NCBI GenBank assembly: GCA_018296165.2
Contig: JACKQL020000041.1
Coordinates: forward strand, 124,001-188,000
Reading direction: 5' to 3'
Length of the DNA stretch: 64,000 bases
DNA from: Termitomyces sp. T153
Lineage: Eukaryota > Basidiomycota > Agaricomycetes > Agaricales > Lyophyllaceae
Of the stretch, positions 1 through 11,466 are shown piece by piece. Position numbers and translations under genes: made by a program. Each line of letters begins with the position of its first letter. The stretch's first letter is position 1. The notes beneath the pieces were generated by a model that had not been told where the DNA came from, ran no database searches, and was given only the letters and a program-made list of their open reading frames with translations.

Positions 1-483
1 CTTAGTCAACAAAATACAAAGACCTAACTAAATGAAGTAAGGTTTGGTCTGGGACTTGGCATTGAATTAACAAATACAAAGACCTAACTGAATGAAGTGA
101 AGTTGGGTCTGGGATTTAGCATTGAGTTTGAAATACAAGGACCTAACCAAACAAAGTGAGATTGGGTCTGGGACTTAACATTGAGTTTGAAATACAAGGA
201 CCTAACCAAACAAAGTGAAGTTGGGTCTGGGACTTAACATTGAGTTTGAAATACAAGGACCTAACCAAACAAAGTGAGGTTGGGTCTAGGACTAAGTGAG
301 TAAAATATCAAGGACCTAACCAAACAAAGTGGGTTGGATCTGGGACTTAGCATTAAGTTCAAATATAAGGACCTTGCCAAACAAAGTGAGGTTGGGTCTG
401 GGACTTAGCATTGAATTTGAAATACAAGGACCTAACCAAACAAAGTGAGGTTGGGTCTGGGACTAAGCATTGAGTAGAATATC
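1..483. repeat. Minisatellite, about eight ~59 bp units (left block)
   Basis: The stretch is a head-to-tail array of about eight units of 57-60 bp. Each unit has the landmarks gacctaac, aaagtga, ttgggtctggga and gcattgag. Units starting near 14, 73, 132, 191, 250, 307, 365 and 423 differ by scattered substitutions and small gaps. The same unit resumes after the LTR element at 5369 and again at 7104. There is no open frame and no CRISPR-like spacer; the whole unit repeats. Confidence 0.93.
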
Positions 484-665
484 TGTTAGGGGACTTCCAT
501 TTCTGACCTCCATGGCAGCAGGGATCTTTAAACTTGTTCTCTTTGGATTACTCTCTGCTAAGTGATTAGTTACTGCTTGTATCTTTGTCTACTTGCTAAT
601 ATACTTTGGATTCCCCTCTGCTAGCCATGTGACTCAGATCTGCTACTCTGGAGATTGCTCTTACA
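484..665 (+). repeat. 5' LTR of the Ty3-type element
   Basis: The 182 bp segment begins tgttaggg and ends cttaca, giving the usual TG...CA ends. Its second half matches 5230-5368 closely (aacttgttct, taagtgattagttact, ttggattcccctctgctag). The divergence between the two LTRs is clearly visible by eye, so the insertion is old. Confidence 0.85.
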
Positions 666-959
666 GCAGAACAAGTCTCCTAAAATGGGTCTAGAAGCCT
701 CTCATAGCCTGCAAGGAACCTCTAAGCCCCTATCTGTTGCTTCTCTACCAGGCTTAAGCACCTGTGGAGTTCTATGTCTCAGCTTGCCAATTCAAACACT
801 CTCTTGGAGGCTCCAGCCCCTCAGGATGAAGCCTGGACTCACCTGCTACACTTAGAGAACCAGGTGCAACTAACTCAATTGTCTCTCACCCATCACACCA
901 TCAAACTCTCTACTCTCTGTCAAACCACCAATCATATTTTCCAATCCCTCCAGGCACTG

Positions 960-2183
960 CTAGAGTGCCTGCCCCCTATTTCTGCACCATCCCAGGTGGC
1001 AGAACCACCCCCAGCAGCTCTTGTAGTTGCTTCTGCAGCTCCAATAACCCTCTAGCCATGGATCCCACATTCTGTGCTCCTGGATGCATACAACAGTGCT
1101 TGCTCCAGCAGGGAGCACTTCCTTCAGTCCTGTCTCACCTACATCCACCTCAGCAGAGATGCCTTTGACTCTGATGCATTGAAGATAGCTTGGGTACTGT
1201 CATATATGAAGACCAGATGGGCCTGCACCTACATTCTATGGGTGTTGCAGTGCCCTGGAGGTGTTGGAAGCTTTGCAGATTGGGCCACCTTCAAAAAAAA
1301 GACTTCCAAGCAGATTTTTTCCTAATTGACCCTGCCAAACTGCTGCTTTAGCACTATATGACAGGGAGCAGTATGGGCAGGGGAAGCAGGTGCTGGACAA
1401 ATACATTGACTTCTTCTGGGCACTAGTTGAGCAAGCTGCCCACTCTAATGGTCTTCAACTATGCCTCACATTGGAGAATAGCCTGCATTCCACACTGATA
1501 GAGCACATTGACAACCTGGCTGAGGGCCACCCAGACAATGAAAGGATCACCTCCTGATACAAGGTGGCCTGGAATCAGTAGCAGCTCATGGAGATCTAAC
1601 AGAGCTCCACTGCATACACCCGATGCAGCACCCCACTCTGGTCACCAGTCTCTAGTACTCCACTTCCATACTCTCAGCACCTGCCCCTGCCCCAGCCACC
1701 CCCACACCATGCTCCTTGCCACTGAGCATTCCCATAGATGTAGATGCAGCCCAACAGCATTGCCTTATGCCACTACTGTGCTGGAGATGCAAGAAACCAT
1801 GGCACTTTGCATGACACTGCCCATTAGGCCTAGAAGTGTGCTACCTCTCTATGGCTGAGCAAGAGGAGCTTTTCCTGCAACTGTTGGTCATGAAGAATGC
1901 CACTGGAGCTTCATCATCAGATGAGCCAGCACCAGATTTGATCTCAGAGGAGATTGGTGCTTGTGCACCTTCCTCCTCAGGCCAAGGAGGATTTTTAGTC
2001 AAGCAATGGATGAGGTATATGCCTCCATTGCCAAGTAGTAACAGATTCTCATGTCTGTTATTAGAAAATGAAATTGTCCTTCCCAATTTCAATCATTCTA
2101 AGACAGAAGAACCTCAGTTTTCTCTTCCAGACATACAAACACCAACTTTAGAGTCCAAGCCAAGCCCCCCCAAAGCCAGCTAG
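960..2183 (+). pseudogene. Gag-like pseudogene with zinc knuckle
   Basis: Broken frames in this stretch resemble the capsid region of Agaricomycete Ty3-like Gag proteins: a helix-rich part near 1380-1560 and a linker rich in Pro and His near 1600-1760. A CX2CX4HX4C zinc knuckle lies at 1779-1820, with Cys at 1779 and 1788, His at 1803 and Cys at 1818. An in-frame TGA at 1812-1814 sits inside the knuckle. The downstream frame to 2183 continues into an acidic Ser-rich linker. Several other stops and frame changes occur. The assignment rests on the knuckle and on its place before the protease. Confidence 0.72.
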
Positions 2184-2249
2184 GCCCTGCTAGTGCTGCC
2201 CTGCTTGGGAGTGCCAACTGCCCTGGCAGTACTTAATGGCCTCAAGCCC

Positions 2250-5160
2250 ATCTGCAAAATCATTGCACCTCAATGTAGAAATCAAGACTATGGACACCTA
2301 GCAAACTCATGGAGTCACCACCCTCCTAGACAGCAGAGTGACAAGACTGTTTCTAGACTTGAAGTTTGTGAAGTGCCATAGCCTGACCACACAGCCACTT
2401 CCTAAACCCATTCTAGTGTTCAACATTGACAGAATGCCCAACAAAGCAGGTGCTATCAGCTCTGTAGTAGACCTCATTCTTTGCTACCAGAATCATGCTG
2501 AGCACACAGTCTTTGCCATCACCAGTCTAGGCAAGCAGGACATAATCCTTGGTTTTACATGGCTCTGGAAGCACAACCGCAAAGTAGACTGGGCCCAGGG
2601 CAAGGTAACTATGAGCCAGTGCCCCTAGAGGTGCTCTGCCTGCACCTCTGAGGTCAGAAAAGAGTGCTGGGCTGAAGTTCAAGAATGTGCAGCCATCTAG
2701 GCATATTGTGCCAGCCATCTCCCCTTTGTAGATCTAGACCTTCTGGACCCCCTGCCCCTGGTGTTCCCCTACAGAGAAGCCCCTAGAGTAGCAGTGGGGC
2801 CCCAGAGGAGGAACTAGAGGAGAAGTTTGGAGGCATATATGACTTGGAGCTCCTGGACAAAGCAGTGGAGGTTGGAGACCAGATCTATGCCACACTTTAC
2901 ACTCACTATCCTCTACCACAGAGATCCAGGCTAGCCAGACCACATTCCAGTGGCTGGCCCAGGCATTTGCTACTAACTCCACACCTCAGGTATTCCAGAA
3001 CATTGTGCCTCCATACCTTCATGCATTTGAGGATGTGTTCTCTAAGGCTTCATTCAACTCACTCTCAGAGCACAAGCAGTGGGACCACACCATTGAATTA
3101 GTGCTGGATTCTAAGCCCTTGAGCTGTAAGGTCTACTCACTAGCACTCAAAAAGCAGGACAAGCTCAATGCCTTCCTGCAAGAGAACCTGGACTCCAGTT
3201 GCATCTGCCCCTCCAAATCCCCAATGGCTTCTCCAGTCTTCTTCATCAAAAAGAAGGACAGCTTGCTCCAATTGGTCCAAGACTACCAAGTTCTTAATGC
3301 CATGACCATGAAGAACTGCTACCCCCTCCCCCTCATCTCCAAGCTCATCAATAACCTCTAGAGTGCACAGTACTAAACTGGACATCCAGTGGGGCTACAA
3401 CAATGCGCATATCTAGGAGGGAGACAAATAGAAGGCCACCTTCTGGACCAACCAGGGTCTGTTTGAACCTCTCATCATGTTCTTTAGACTTATCAATAGC
3501 CAGGCCACCTTCTAAACAATGATGAACAATATCTTCCAGGACCTCATTGCCAAAGGCATAGTGTGCATATACCTTGACAACATCCTTATCTACACCAAAA
3601 CATTAAAGAAGCACTGCCAGATCACATGCCTCATCTTAGAACACCTCTGCCATCACCAACTCTATCTCAAACCAGAGAAGTGCAAGTTTGAGCAGACTTG
3701 TGATGTGTATCTCAGGCTGATCATCTTGCATGGAGCTGCAGAGAGTGATCTGGTGAAGGTGGCAGGTGTTGCAGAGTGGCTGGAGCCTAAGAACAAGAAG
3801 GAAGTGCAGGCCTTTCTAGGCTTTGCTAACTTCTACCAGAGGTTCATCCAGAACTTCTTGCATCATGCCCACCCTCTATTTGACCTCACTACAAAGGACA
3901 CCACCTGGAGCTGGGAGCCCCTGGAGCAGATGGCCTTTGATGCTCTTAAGCATGCCATCACCTCCAGACCAGTCCTCCTCTTCCCAGACAACAACTCTCT
4001 CTTCTGGGTGGAAGCCAACAGCTTTGACTTCACTACCAGAGCTGTTCTATTGCAACAGTCCAGGGAGGATGGGAAGTGGCATCCAGTGGCCTTTTACTCC
4101 AAGAACCTGAGCATGTTAGAGTGCAACTATGAGATCCACAACAAAGAAATGCTAGCCATTGTCTGGCCCTTCAAAGAGTGGCAGCATTTCCTGGAGGGTG
4201 CATGGCATAATTTCAAGGTTTGGATGGATTACAAGAACCTCAAATACTTCCAGACAGCTAAGAAGCTCAACCACTGACAAGCCTGGTGGTCCCTCTATCT
4301 ATCCAACTTTGACTTCTTGCTGCACCACAAGCCAGGCCAGAGTATGGGAAAGCCAGATGCCCTATCCCAGAGAGCAGACCACAGCACTGGAGCAGATGAC
4401 AATAGCAACATCATGCTCCTCCATTCTGAATTATTTGCAATCCAAGCCATGGAAGGTCTAGCCATTGAGGGAGCAACATCCTCTGGGACATCCAAGCATG
4501 GAAATCAGAATGGTCAGCAGGAGGATTTCATTGCTCAGACAGCCCAGGCACTAAACTTGGGACACACTACTGGCATCAAGTCTGTCTGCATAAACAAATG
4601 GGCCCTCAGAGATGGGCTCCTGACCTTTTAGGACCACATCTATGTGCTCAGTGTCCCAGAGCTCCACCAGAGGATTGTAGAGCAACACCATGACTTCCAG
4701 ATTGCTAAACACTCTAGCCAATGAAAATGTTGGAGCTAGTATCCTAGAACTATTGGTGGCCACAGATGTCCCAGTATATTGGGTCCTACACTGGTACATG
4801 TAATCTCTGGACCAAGCCCCAATGCCATCTCCCCACTGGACAGCTATATCTCCTACCCATCCCCTCAGAATGATGGAGTGTCACCTTGGTGGACTTCATC
4901 ATAGAGCTCTCTGATGCCTATAGGTACAATGCCATCTCCCTAATGCCCATGGTTACAATGCCATTATAGTAGTGGTGGACCTATACAGCAAGCAAGCACA
5001 CTTCATTCCCACTCACACCATCTGTTCCACCATGTGCACTGCAAACCTATACTGAAGAAAAGTATGGAAGCTCCATGGCCTCTCTAATGCCTATGTGTCT
5101 GACTATGGGCCACAATTTATAGCAGACTTCACCAGAGAGCTCTACCAACTACTTCCAGCC
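2250..5160 (+). pseudogene. Pol pseudogene: protease, RT, RNase H, partial integrase
   Basis: The protease segment (about 2290-2630) has the active-site region at 2329-2337 reading D-S-R where the family has D-S/T-G, followed downstream by an ILG-like motif. RT runs from about 3005 to 3700 in at least two frames; its catalytic box at 3570-3581 reads YLDN instead of YxDD. RNase H follows (about 3960-4280), with an altered first catalytic acid near 4011. Integrase is recognisable from about 4680, with the two core aspartates at 4892 and 5101; the frame is cut before the final core glutamate and runs into the 3' LTR. In-frame stops, for example near 3361 and 4275, make it non-functional. Confidence 0.88.
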
Positions 5161-5184
5161 TTCTGTACAGTCATTCTCATGCCT

Positions 5185-5368
5185 CTGCCACCTGCTACTC
5201 ACTGATGCACCACACCAAGCAGTGAGGAACCTTAGACTTGTTCTTTTTAGATTCCCCTTTGCTAAGTGATTAGTTACTATTGTATTGTTGGCTACCTTGC
5301 TAATATATTTTGGATTCCCCTCTGCTAGCTGCATGATTGAGCTGCCACCCCCAGAGGTTGCCCTTACA
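5185..5368 (+). repeat. 3' LTR of the Ty3-type element
   Basis: It aligns with the 5' LTR and ends in the same ttaca. The last ~140 bp align well; the first ~40 bp align only loosely, so the left boundary is approximate. It directly follows truncated integrase sequence, so the integrase C-terminus and the usual polypurine region are missing or unrecognisable. Confidence 0.72.
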
Positions 5369-5412
5369 ATATTGAGGACCTAACTCAATGAAGTGAGGTT
5401 GGGTCTGGGATG
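5369..5412. repeat. Minisatellite, short block after the LTR element
   Basis: About 44 bp match the unit seen at 1-483 (gaggacctaac, aagtgaggttgggtctggga). It is the continuation of the array interrupted by the retrotransposon. The match stops abruptly at about 5412. Confidence 0.85.
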
Positions 5413-7103
5413 AAGCAAGAGCTACAAGCCCATGCCTTTGGCACAGACCATAGCTCATCTATAATATATGGGACAACTCCTGGGAAAGTGGCTGTGCACC
5501 TATTATATGCAACAACTTTTGGATTGTGCTGACTAAAATTTGTCAGTGCTGACAAATGTTGATGAATTTAAACCCTTTTATAGTAATCAAATCTGACTTG
5601 GCTGTTTTGCTGCTCTTTAGATGCATTTTTTCCATAAAAAAAATACAGTAGACAACTTTGATAGATATGAACCATCCTTTGACTATGTGTGACAGGTGCC
5701 ACACTTGATATTTCAGGCAATATTGAACTATTTTCAACCTTATGTACTGTCATTCAATGCACCTCCTCAAGGAACACTTCTGGCTGTTCTTTGGGAAAGG
5801 AACATGTCCCATGCATGTATTCTTATCAAAAAAATCCAGAACAATGAATTTATGATCAAAAATGGCCAAAGAAGTGGTATAAGATGTTTCATTGACTTTT
5901 AAAAGCTTCTACTTATTCTTTAGAAAGGAGAATAGTCTCTCTATGTATATTTCTAGGCAACTTATGGTTCCTGAAGGACTTTAAGAGGTTTATGACATAC
6001 AGTATGTTTCAAATATAAATCTGACTTGAATTTGATTGCTGATAGCCTCTAACTTGGAATGTGTATTTTGTGATGTTAAGTGGTACCAACATTGAATTGT
6101 AAAATCAAATTTCTAATCAAACAAAGTGAGGCTATACTTGGACTGGAGTGCTGATAGCTGTATGCTGGCTCTCTGATTTCAATTTGTGTTTTCAGACTTG
6201 AAAGTGTGTATTCTTATAGTTTTACAGTAATCAGTTCTTATACCTTAGAGTCAACTTATTCCTGATCATCTCCATCTTCCCTGCTCTCAATGGATATTTG
6301 ACTACATTATGACAGCCTCTAGAAAAGGATGGTGGGTTTAATTTACTATGCTAATGGAACTATATTGGTGAAGAGAACATTGAAGACTGCTTTGAGATGG
6401 AAAAAGCTTCAGAAGGCAGTATTTATATAGAATGTGTGAAGTTGATGGTCCTCTGTTAAGGGACTGGAACAAGAGGTTTTTTGCTCACTATTATGATATA
6501 TATGTATGTTTTGATAGATTGGATTGCTGAAGCTGTAGGCTAGCTCCTGCTTCTGAGGATCCACAGACTTTCTGATTTGAGGGTGTATGGTTTATGATTA
6601 TTTTGTCAGATATATTCAGTTGAAGAAAACAGATGAGTGATGCTTAATGAATCTTGATTAGATAGAGTATTAAAAAGAGATTACTAAAGCATTATCACCA
6701 CTTTCAAAAAGAATCAAGTCAAAGGTCTGATTGCTAAGTATTAGTACCACTTAGTAATACCATAAATGAGATTATAAATATCTCATTAATTCGACCACTT
6801 TCCCTAATTTCTTTCTCTTTAGTATATTTTGGTGTCAAAAAATGGTCAAACATGTTCTTCAAAATGTATGAGTAAAAAGGGGACAGAAGGTGGAGGAGAC
6901 TTTGATTCATCAATCATAGTACAGACTTACATCTACTGACATTGACAATGACAGGACTATCAACACATTAATTGAAAAAAGAAAGACCAAAATCAGCATG
7001 GTGAAAGAGATGAGTGGGAAAGCTCCATTTGTATGACAATCTCAATTATCTTACTTTATTGAGGAACTCTTATTGATAACATGGAAGACCCAAGTGGACA
7101 GAC
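5413..7103. other. AT-rich insert of unknown nature between satellite blocks
   Basis: About 1.7 kb of CpG-poor, AT-rich DNA separates the two satellite blocks. Open frames are short (largest 68 codons) and none resembles a known protein. I could not find terminal repeats. It may be a second, more decayed insertion in the array or unrelated DNA brought in by rearrangement. Confidence 0.5.
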
Positions 7104-7310
7104 TGAGGTTGGGTCTGGATCTCAACATTGGGTCAACAAAATACAAAGATCTAACCAAACATAGTGAGGTTGGGTCTGGATCTCAGCATTGAGTTGACAA
7201 ATATAAAGACCTAACTGAACATAGTGAGGTTGGATGTGGATCTCAGCATTGAGTTAGAATACCAAGGACCTGACTGAACAAAGTGAGGTTGAGTCTGGGA
7301 CTTAACTGTA
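7104..7310. repeat. Minisatellite, right block (about 3.5 units)
   Basis: Units again carry gaggttgggtctgga, tcagcattgagtt and acctaac landmarks with a ~59 bp spacing. They are somewhat more diverged from the left block than the left units are from each other, for example ctggatctcagc for ctgggacttagc. Confidence 0.9.
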
Positions 7311-7317
7311 GCTTGTG

Positions 7318-7585
7318 CTCCCATGATGATTGGCTTGTCTGCCACATGTCATGATTTGTAATCTATTGTTGCAGCAACTGCATTGGTAATCATCATTGTG
7401 TTGACATTGCATATGAACTATACTCCCATGATGATCAGTTTGTCTGCACCAAAGCAATGCCAAAGTCATATGCCATGCTTTGTAATCTATTGCTGCAGCA
7501 ACTGCATTGGTAATCATCATTGTGTTGATATTGCATGTGAACTATGCTCCCATGATGATCAGCTTGTCCACCACATGTCAATGCA
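7318..7585. repeat. Tandem repeat, two full and one partial unit of ~105-124 bp
   Basis: Units start at about 7318, 7423 and 7547 with ctcccatgatgat. Each contains a cagcaactgcattggtaat block and a catcattgtgttga block. The first unit is about 19 bp shorter than the second. The array directly abuts the end of the minisatellite. Confidence 0.85.
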
Positions 7586-8744
7586 TACCCCAACAATGTG
7601 CAGCAACCTCTCAATGAAGCATTCACTTACAGTTACTCTGGTAGGGCTTCTAGTTGGAGGGCATGTCAAATCATTATTCAACATGCTATTGCAAGATGAA
7701 AAATGAACAAACATGTTTTTAATCATCATTCTAAACACATTATGAGTTTTGCTTTCCTTTTGTCTAGTCTACTGATTTTTTACATGTCTTTTCATTTTTT
7801 TTCATTCCATCTTTTGTTCTATATAATGATGTTCCACTACCCTATTTCCTTTCAGTGCAGCTTTGCCACTGGCATGTGCAGCTTGGTGCTGGTAACATTT
7901 TTTTCCTCTCATACCTTTTACCAACCTAGTGTAAGAAAAAATATTTCTATTAAGAAGGCATTTTATACTGTTTTCTTCTTAACTAAGTGATCAGAAACCC
8001 ATTGTATGTAGACCTCAGACCTGCCATGTGCCACAATGGCCCATCCTCAATGATGGGAATTTTTGAGTGAACATTTTTTTCTTAGCTTTTAGCCAGAAAA
8101 CTGTGATGTTTTTGTGGCTCACAACAGTCAATCCAGCAAATGAAATTCATCAAAGAGAATAAGCCCATAGATGGCCCTGATGCTGATTGTCCTTGTTATC
8201 AGCTCCCTGGATTGTATAGAGAGCAACAGTACAAATCTGTTAGAACAATAGTGTGGAGACTTGTGTAATATCTAGAACACTATATTGCTCGTCATTGGTG
8301 TTATTCTAGGCATGTGTTCACATTTAGAAGAGAAAATCAGACTAAAAGCTTATGGCATATACTGGCAATCATGACACACATAACTTCCAAGGATAACATC
8401 ATGCTGAGGGCCCTGTTCAGAATATCAAGACTCCAGAATAGAAATATAGATAGATAGTTCCCCAGAGCAGTGATACAGCAAGTACTGCTGGTATAGGCTT
8501 GATAACATTGACAGGCTGAAAGATTTTGTATAGACAAGCTGTATGTCTCCTGACAATGACAAAGATCAGAAGATAGCCGATACTACAATGGTCTTTTATT
8601 TGAGATCTTCAGTGATTCCAGCAATGCACAAGGTAAAATGGAACTCAATTGTATCAGAATCTCTGTACACACCTATGCTTTGAGATCAAATAAAGCAGTG
8701 CAAATGTAATGGTCAAAACTTCCATACAACCAATGAATTGTATT
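7586..8744. other. AT-rich stretch without recognisable gene
   Basis: There are only short, unconvincing open frames, the largest 95 codons at 7703-7990 with Phe- and Ser-rich low-complexity translation. No domain, repeat or RNA gene was recognised. Confidence 0.5.
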
Positions 8745-8947
8745 CACTGCGGGCGCCGGAAGTTGATTCCCTTGAAAAAAGGGATAAAGAAACATGTTAT
8801 ACCATTTCTTTGTCAGCTTTTGGTTTTGGAAAAAGTCATTTTCCATTGTCTAATGCCTTTTCCCCCTTGAAATATGTGCATTAGGAATGGTATAACGTGT
8901 TTCTTTTCCACTTGTTCCAAGGGAAACAACTTTGGGTGCCCGCAGTG
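8745..8947. mobile_element. Palindromic MITE (203 bp)
   Basis: The left end cactgcgggcgccgg and the reverse complement of the right end (cactgcgggcaccc) match. The similarity continues for about 65 bp on each arm (cccttg, aagaaac, gttataccatt), so almost the whole element is an imperfect inverted repeat. The flanking triplets are att on both sides (8742-8744 and 8948-8950), consistent with a 3 bp target duplication. It has no coding capacity. A diverged relative lies at 39981-40132. Confidence 0.8.
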
Positions 8948-9593
8948 ATTGGACCTGGCACGCTCTTCAAATGCAAGTATTTTGCCAAGTGCAAGTGTTT
9001 TACAGAGTATACTGGTATCATGGTGATGTTGACTGGATGAATGAGTAAAAGCCAATTGAATACTCCTGGCGAGAGATATGTGAATCGGAGTTGGATTGAG
9101 GCACTGTTTTATCAACTCATTTACGACTCGTCCTCAAGGTGAACTGTTATGATACATTACACGTGATCAGTACATACAAGTAGCCTGTTTGGGCCTTAAA
9201 TGAACCTGGCCCACTTCCAAGAGAAAGCGCCTTGAATGAATAGGAGGAGGTGATAAGGTATTAGTCTCCGAAAGCAGACTTACATGATATCCGAAGATGA
9301 TAGGGTCGATCTACATGTGAGAACGAGATAACCTCGGAACGGTGGGGAATTATATCATGAAAAGCTCCGCCTTGAAACTTCAAATTGACATGAAACAATT
9401 TGATATTGTGTTATTCGATAATATACATAGCCGTGTAGTCTGGAAAGTACACGATCCATCGTAGGCAATGATATAGAGAAAACAGAAGGAGACGCATGTT
9501 ATATGATACAAACCGAGAAAAAAGTCGCAGTCCCGAGTCGGCTTGAATGAGGCTAGCTGAAGTTGCTCTGTGCGTTAATTCACGTCTTCATCC
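8948..9593. other. Intergenic, transition into the gene-dense part
   Basis: No gene was recognised. From about 9120 CpG dinucleotides become common and the sequence takes on the character of the genes to the right. It includes the 3' flank of the minus-strand gene that ends at 9594. Confidence 0.5.
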
Positions 9594-11428
9594 TCAAGCC
9601 CGTGCCCCCCGTCGTCCCCTGTTGTTACGGCCACCAACATGAGAGAATCCATTATAATCATCGTCACCATGTACAGTAGACGGGCTGCTTGGATTCTTCC
9701 TCCATCCACCCGTCTTGCCGCCTCTGCCTACATCAAAAGTGAGCCATACTGAGACACCAAAATTACATCACGTAACACACCTTTACCTCCACTCCCCCCT
9801 TTACTACCCTCGTCAATCTTCGTGGAAAGTGCCTTGAGCTTCTCTTCCTCCCTCACCTTCTTCGCTCTCCACTCACACAAACCCTTCTTACACAGATTCT
9901 GATGATATGGGCACTCCGCCACCTTCTTTCCTCTCGAAGCCGTATCCTCTCCCCACAAATTTTCTGACGGGGCAGCATCAGAGCTTGTAGTCCATTTCAT
10001 ACTATCGGACGCCGGGATATTCGCCTCCCAAGGATGAATAACCTGAGAATCCATCTCAGGAGTGAAATCCTCGTCCGTGTCCAATCCGTAGAGCTGCCTG
10101 TCCTGGCTCGGTGACAAAGTGATGGTTATTTTCTCTTCAAATGCCTCGCTCAAGGTTCTCTCAGTTCCGTCAGAGCTACGAGAGTCAGACCCTGAGCCTG
10201 AGCCTGAGCCTGAGCCTGAACCGACGCTTTCGACCTCGTCGGACCAACGCGGCTTCGTCAATCCAGGAGGCACCAGGAGAGGCTGGGCAGGTTTAGGGCG
10301 TATGTTGAGACCAGGCGGGAAAGGAGGGTTTGCAGGAGAAGTATCACTTTTCGGAGTTTTCCCCCCTGTAGATCAGATCAGACCAATCAGAGGGCGCTCA
10401 ATCCAGAGAGGCACTTACATGCGCCCTTGGGCGGAGATGCTCCACTAACACTAGGGACGTGAGGTGGCTGAGCTCGTGATGGAGTCGTCGAAGCGGTCGA
10501 GGTGATTGGCTTGTCCCCTAAGAGGTGGTGACTTAGGTTTGTAAGAAAGCAAATTACAAGACCAACATACATGCTGAAGGAGCTGAAGGAGAAACGGAAG
10601 GATTTCTTCCCTTCTCCCATGCAGTCTTTTGTGCTTGTGGTGTATTCTGCGGCGGCGCGGCTTTCGAACTGACCCACCCGACAGAACCAGGAACTGGAAG
10701 AAAGTCAGAGGGCAATCACAACGGCCTCAAGCGAGCGTACCGGGTAAAACAGGCTTGGGCGGGGGAGGTTTCAATTTGACTGGGAGGGGCCTACAGAGCT
10801 GTTTATTCGTCCTATCCTCGGGTGGAGTGGGGCACCAGTGAGTGGGCGGATATTCTTCGACAAAACTATCTTTTCTCAGTACCCATCGTTATGCGATTTG
10901 AAGATCGCAGACTCACTCAGTTCGAGGGCTCCAGCCCTTGAACCATTTGGATTCAACGTGAATGCGTTTCCAACCTGTAGCAATCAATGCGGCATTCTCG
11001 AAATAGCCTCGTACAAACATACCGTCCTTCTGGGCTTCACGACCAGTCGTATACAACGAATAGAAAATCTGTGTGACTCTGTCTTTTTCCTCGTCGGTTG
11101 GGTTCCTGAGAAATTCCTTCCATCTATGTTCGCCTAACAAGCGCTCGTTGTGCGGGTATCCCTTGTCGATCTCAATGAGAACCATACCACGCGCCTAGAG
11201 CATCTCGCCTAGTCACAATCGATCCGAAAAAGAGTCTTTCGGGAAACGCACACTGGGCTTGTAATGCAACGCGTGAAGAGGTTCCGTCCCAATGCATGCA
11301 GCAACCCAACGACTAAAGGCGATATAATCAGACGAGAGTTCCCAATTTACATTGAGCGGATAAGGTTGATAAACCGTAAAATATCTTTCGTCCTCGACCG
11401 TTTCAGGAGATCTGGCCCGTTTGACCAT
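9594..11428 (-). CDS. Hypothetical Pro-rich protein with Cys/His cluster and RG-rich tail
   Basis: Seven exons fit in phase: 11428-11252, 11194-10917, 10790-10741, 10693-10571, 10517-10419, 10365-9781 and 9727-9594, giving 481 residues. The ATG at 11428 has a good context (gccATGG) and a TATAAATA-like box at 11475-11467 on the same strand. Residues 1-150 look globular. The middle is rich in Pro, Ser and Thr. A Gly-Ser dipeptide run is encoded by a hexanucleotide repeat. Near residue 400 there is a Cys/His cluster (ECPYHQNLCKKGLCEW) followed by a charged helix. The C-terminus is rich in Gly, Arg and Asn, as in RNA-binding RGG tails. I do not recognise the family. RNA binding is an inference from the tail and Cys cluster only. 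Confidence 0.75.
10191..10220. repeat. Hexanucleotide microsatellite in coding sequence
   Basis: About four to five copies of cctgag in tandem encode the alternating Gly-Ser stretch of the minus-strand protein. Because the unit is six bases, length changes would keep the frame. Confidence 0.85.
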
Positions 11429-11466
11429 GGCGGTAAAATAGGGAACAAGCAAAGACTGCACCCGTA

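Larger units (their letters stand above)
484..5368 (+). mobile_element. Decayed Ty3/Gypsy-type LTR retrotransposon inserted in the minisatellite
   Basis: Two similar ~183 bp LTRs flank an internal region of about 4.5 kb whose plus strand carries, in order, a Gag-like segment, a CCHC zinc knuckle, an aspartic protease, reverse transcriptase, RNase H and a partial integrase. Protease-RT-RNaseH-integrase is the Ty3/Gypsy order. The flanks are atatc (479-483) and atatt (5369-5373), a 4-of-5 match expected for a 5 bp target duplication in the satellite unit. All domains are broken by stops and frameshifts and key residues are changed, so the copy is dead. It is CpG-poor compared with the genes to the right. 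I saw no clear primer-binding site or polypurine tract. Confidence 0.9.

Noticed and set aside
1..483. Regular repeats resembling a CRISPR array
   Set aside because: The entire 59 bp unit repeats, with no unique spacers, and the context is eukaryotic with an LTR element inserted. It is a minisatellite.
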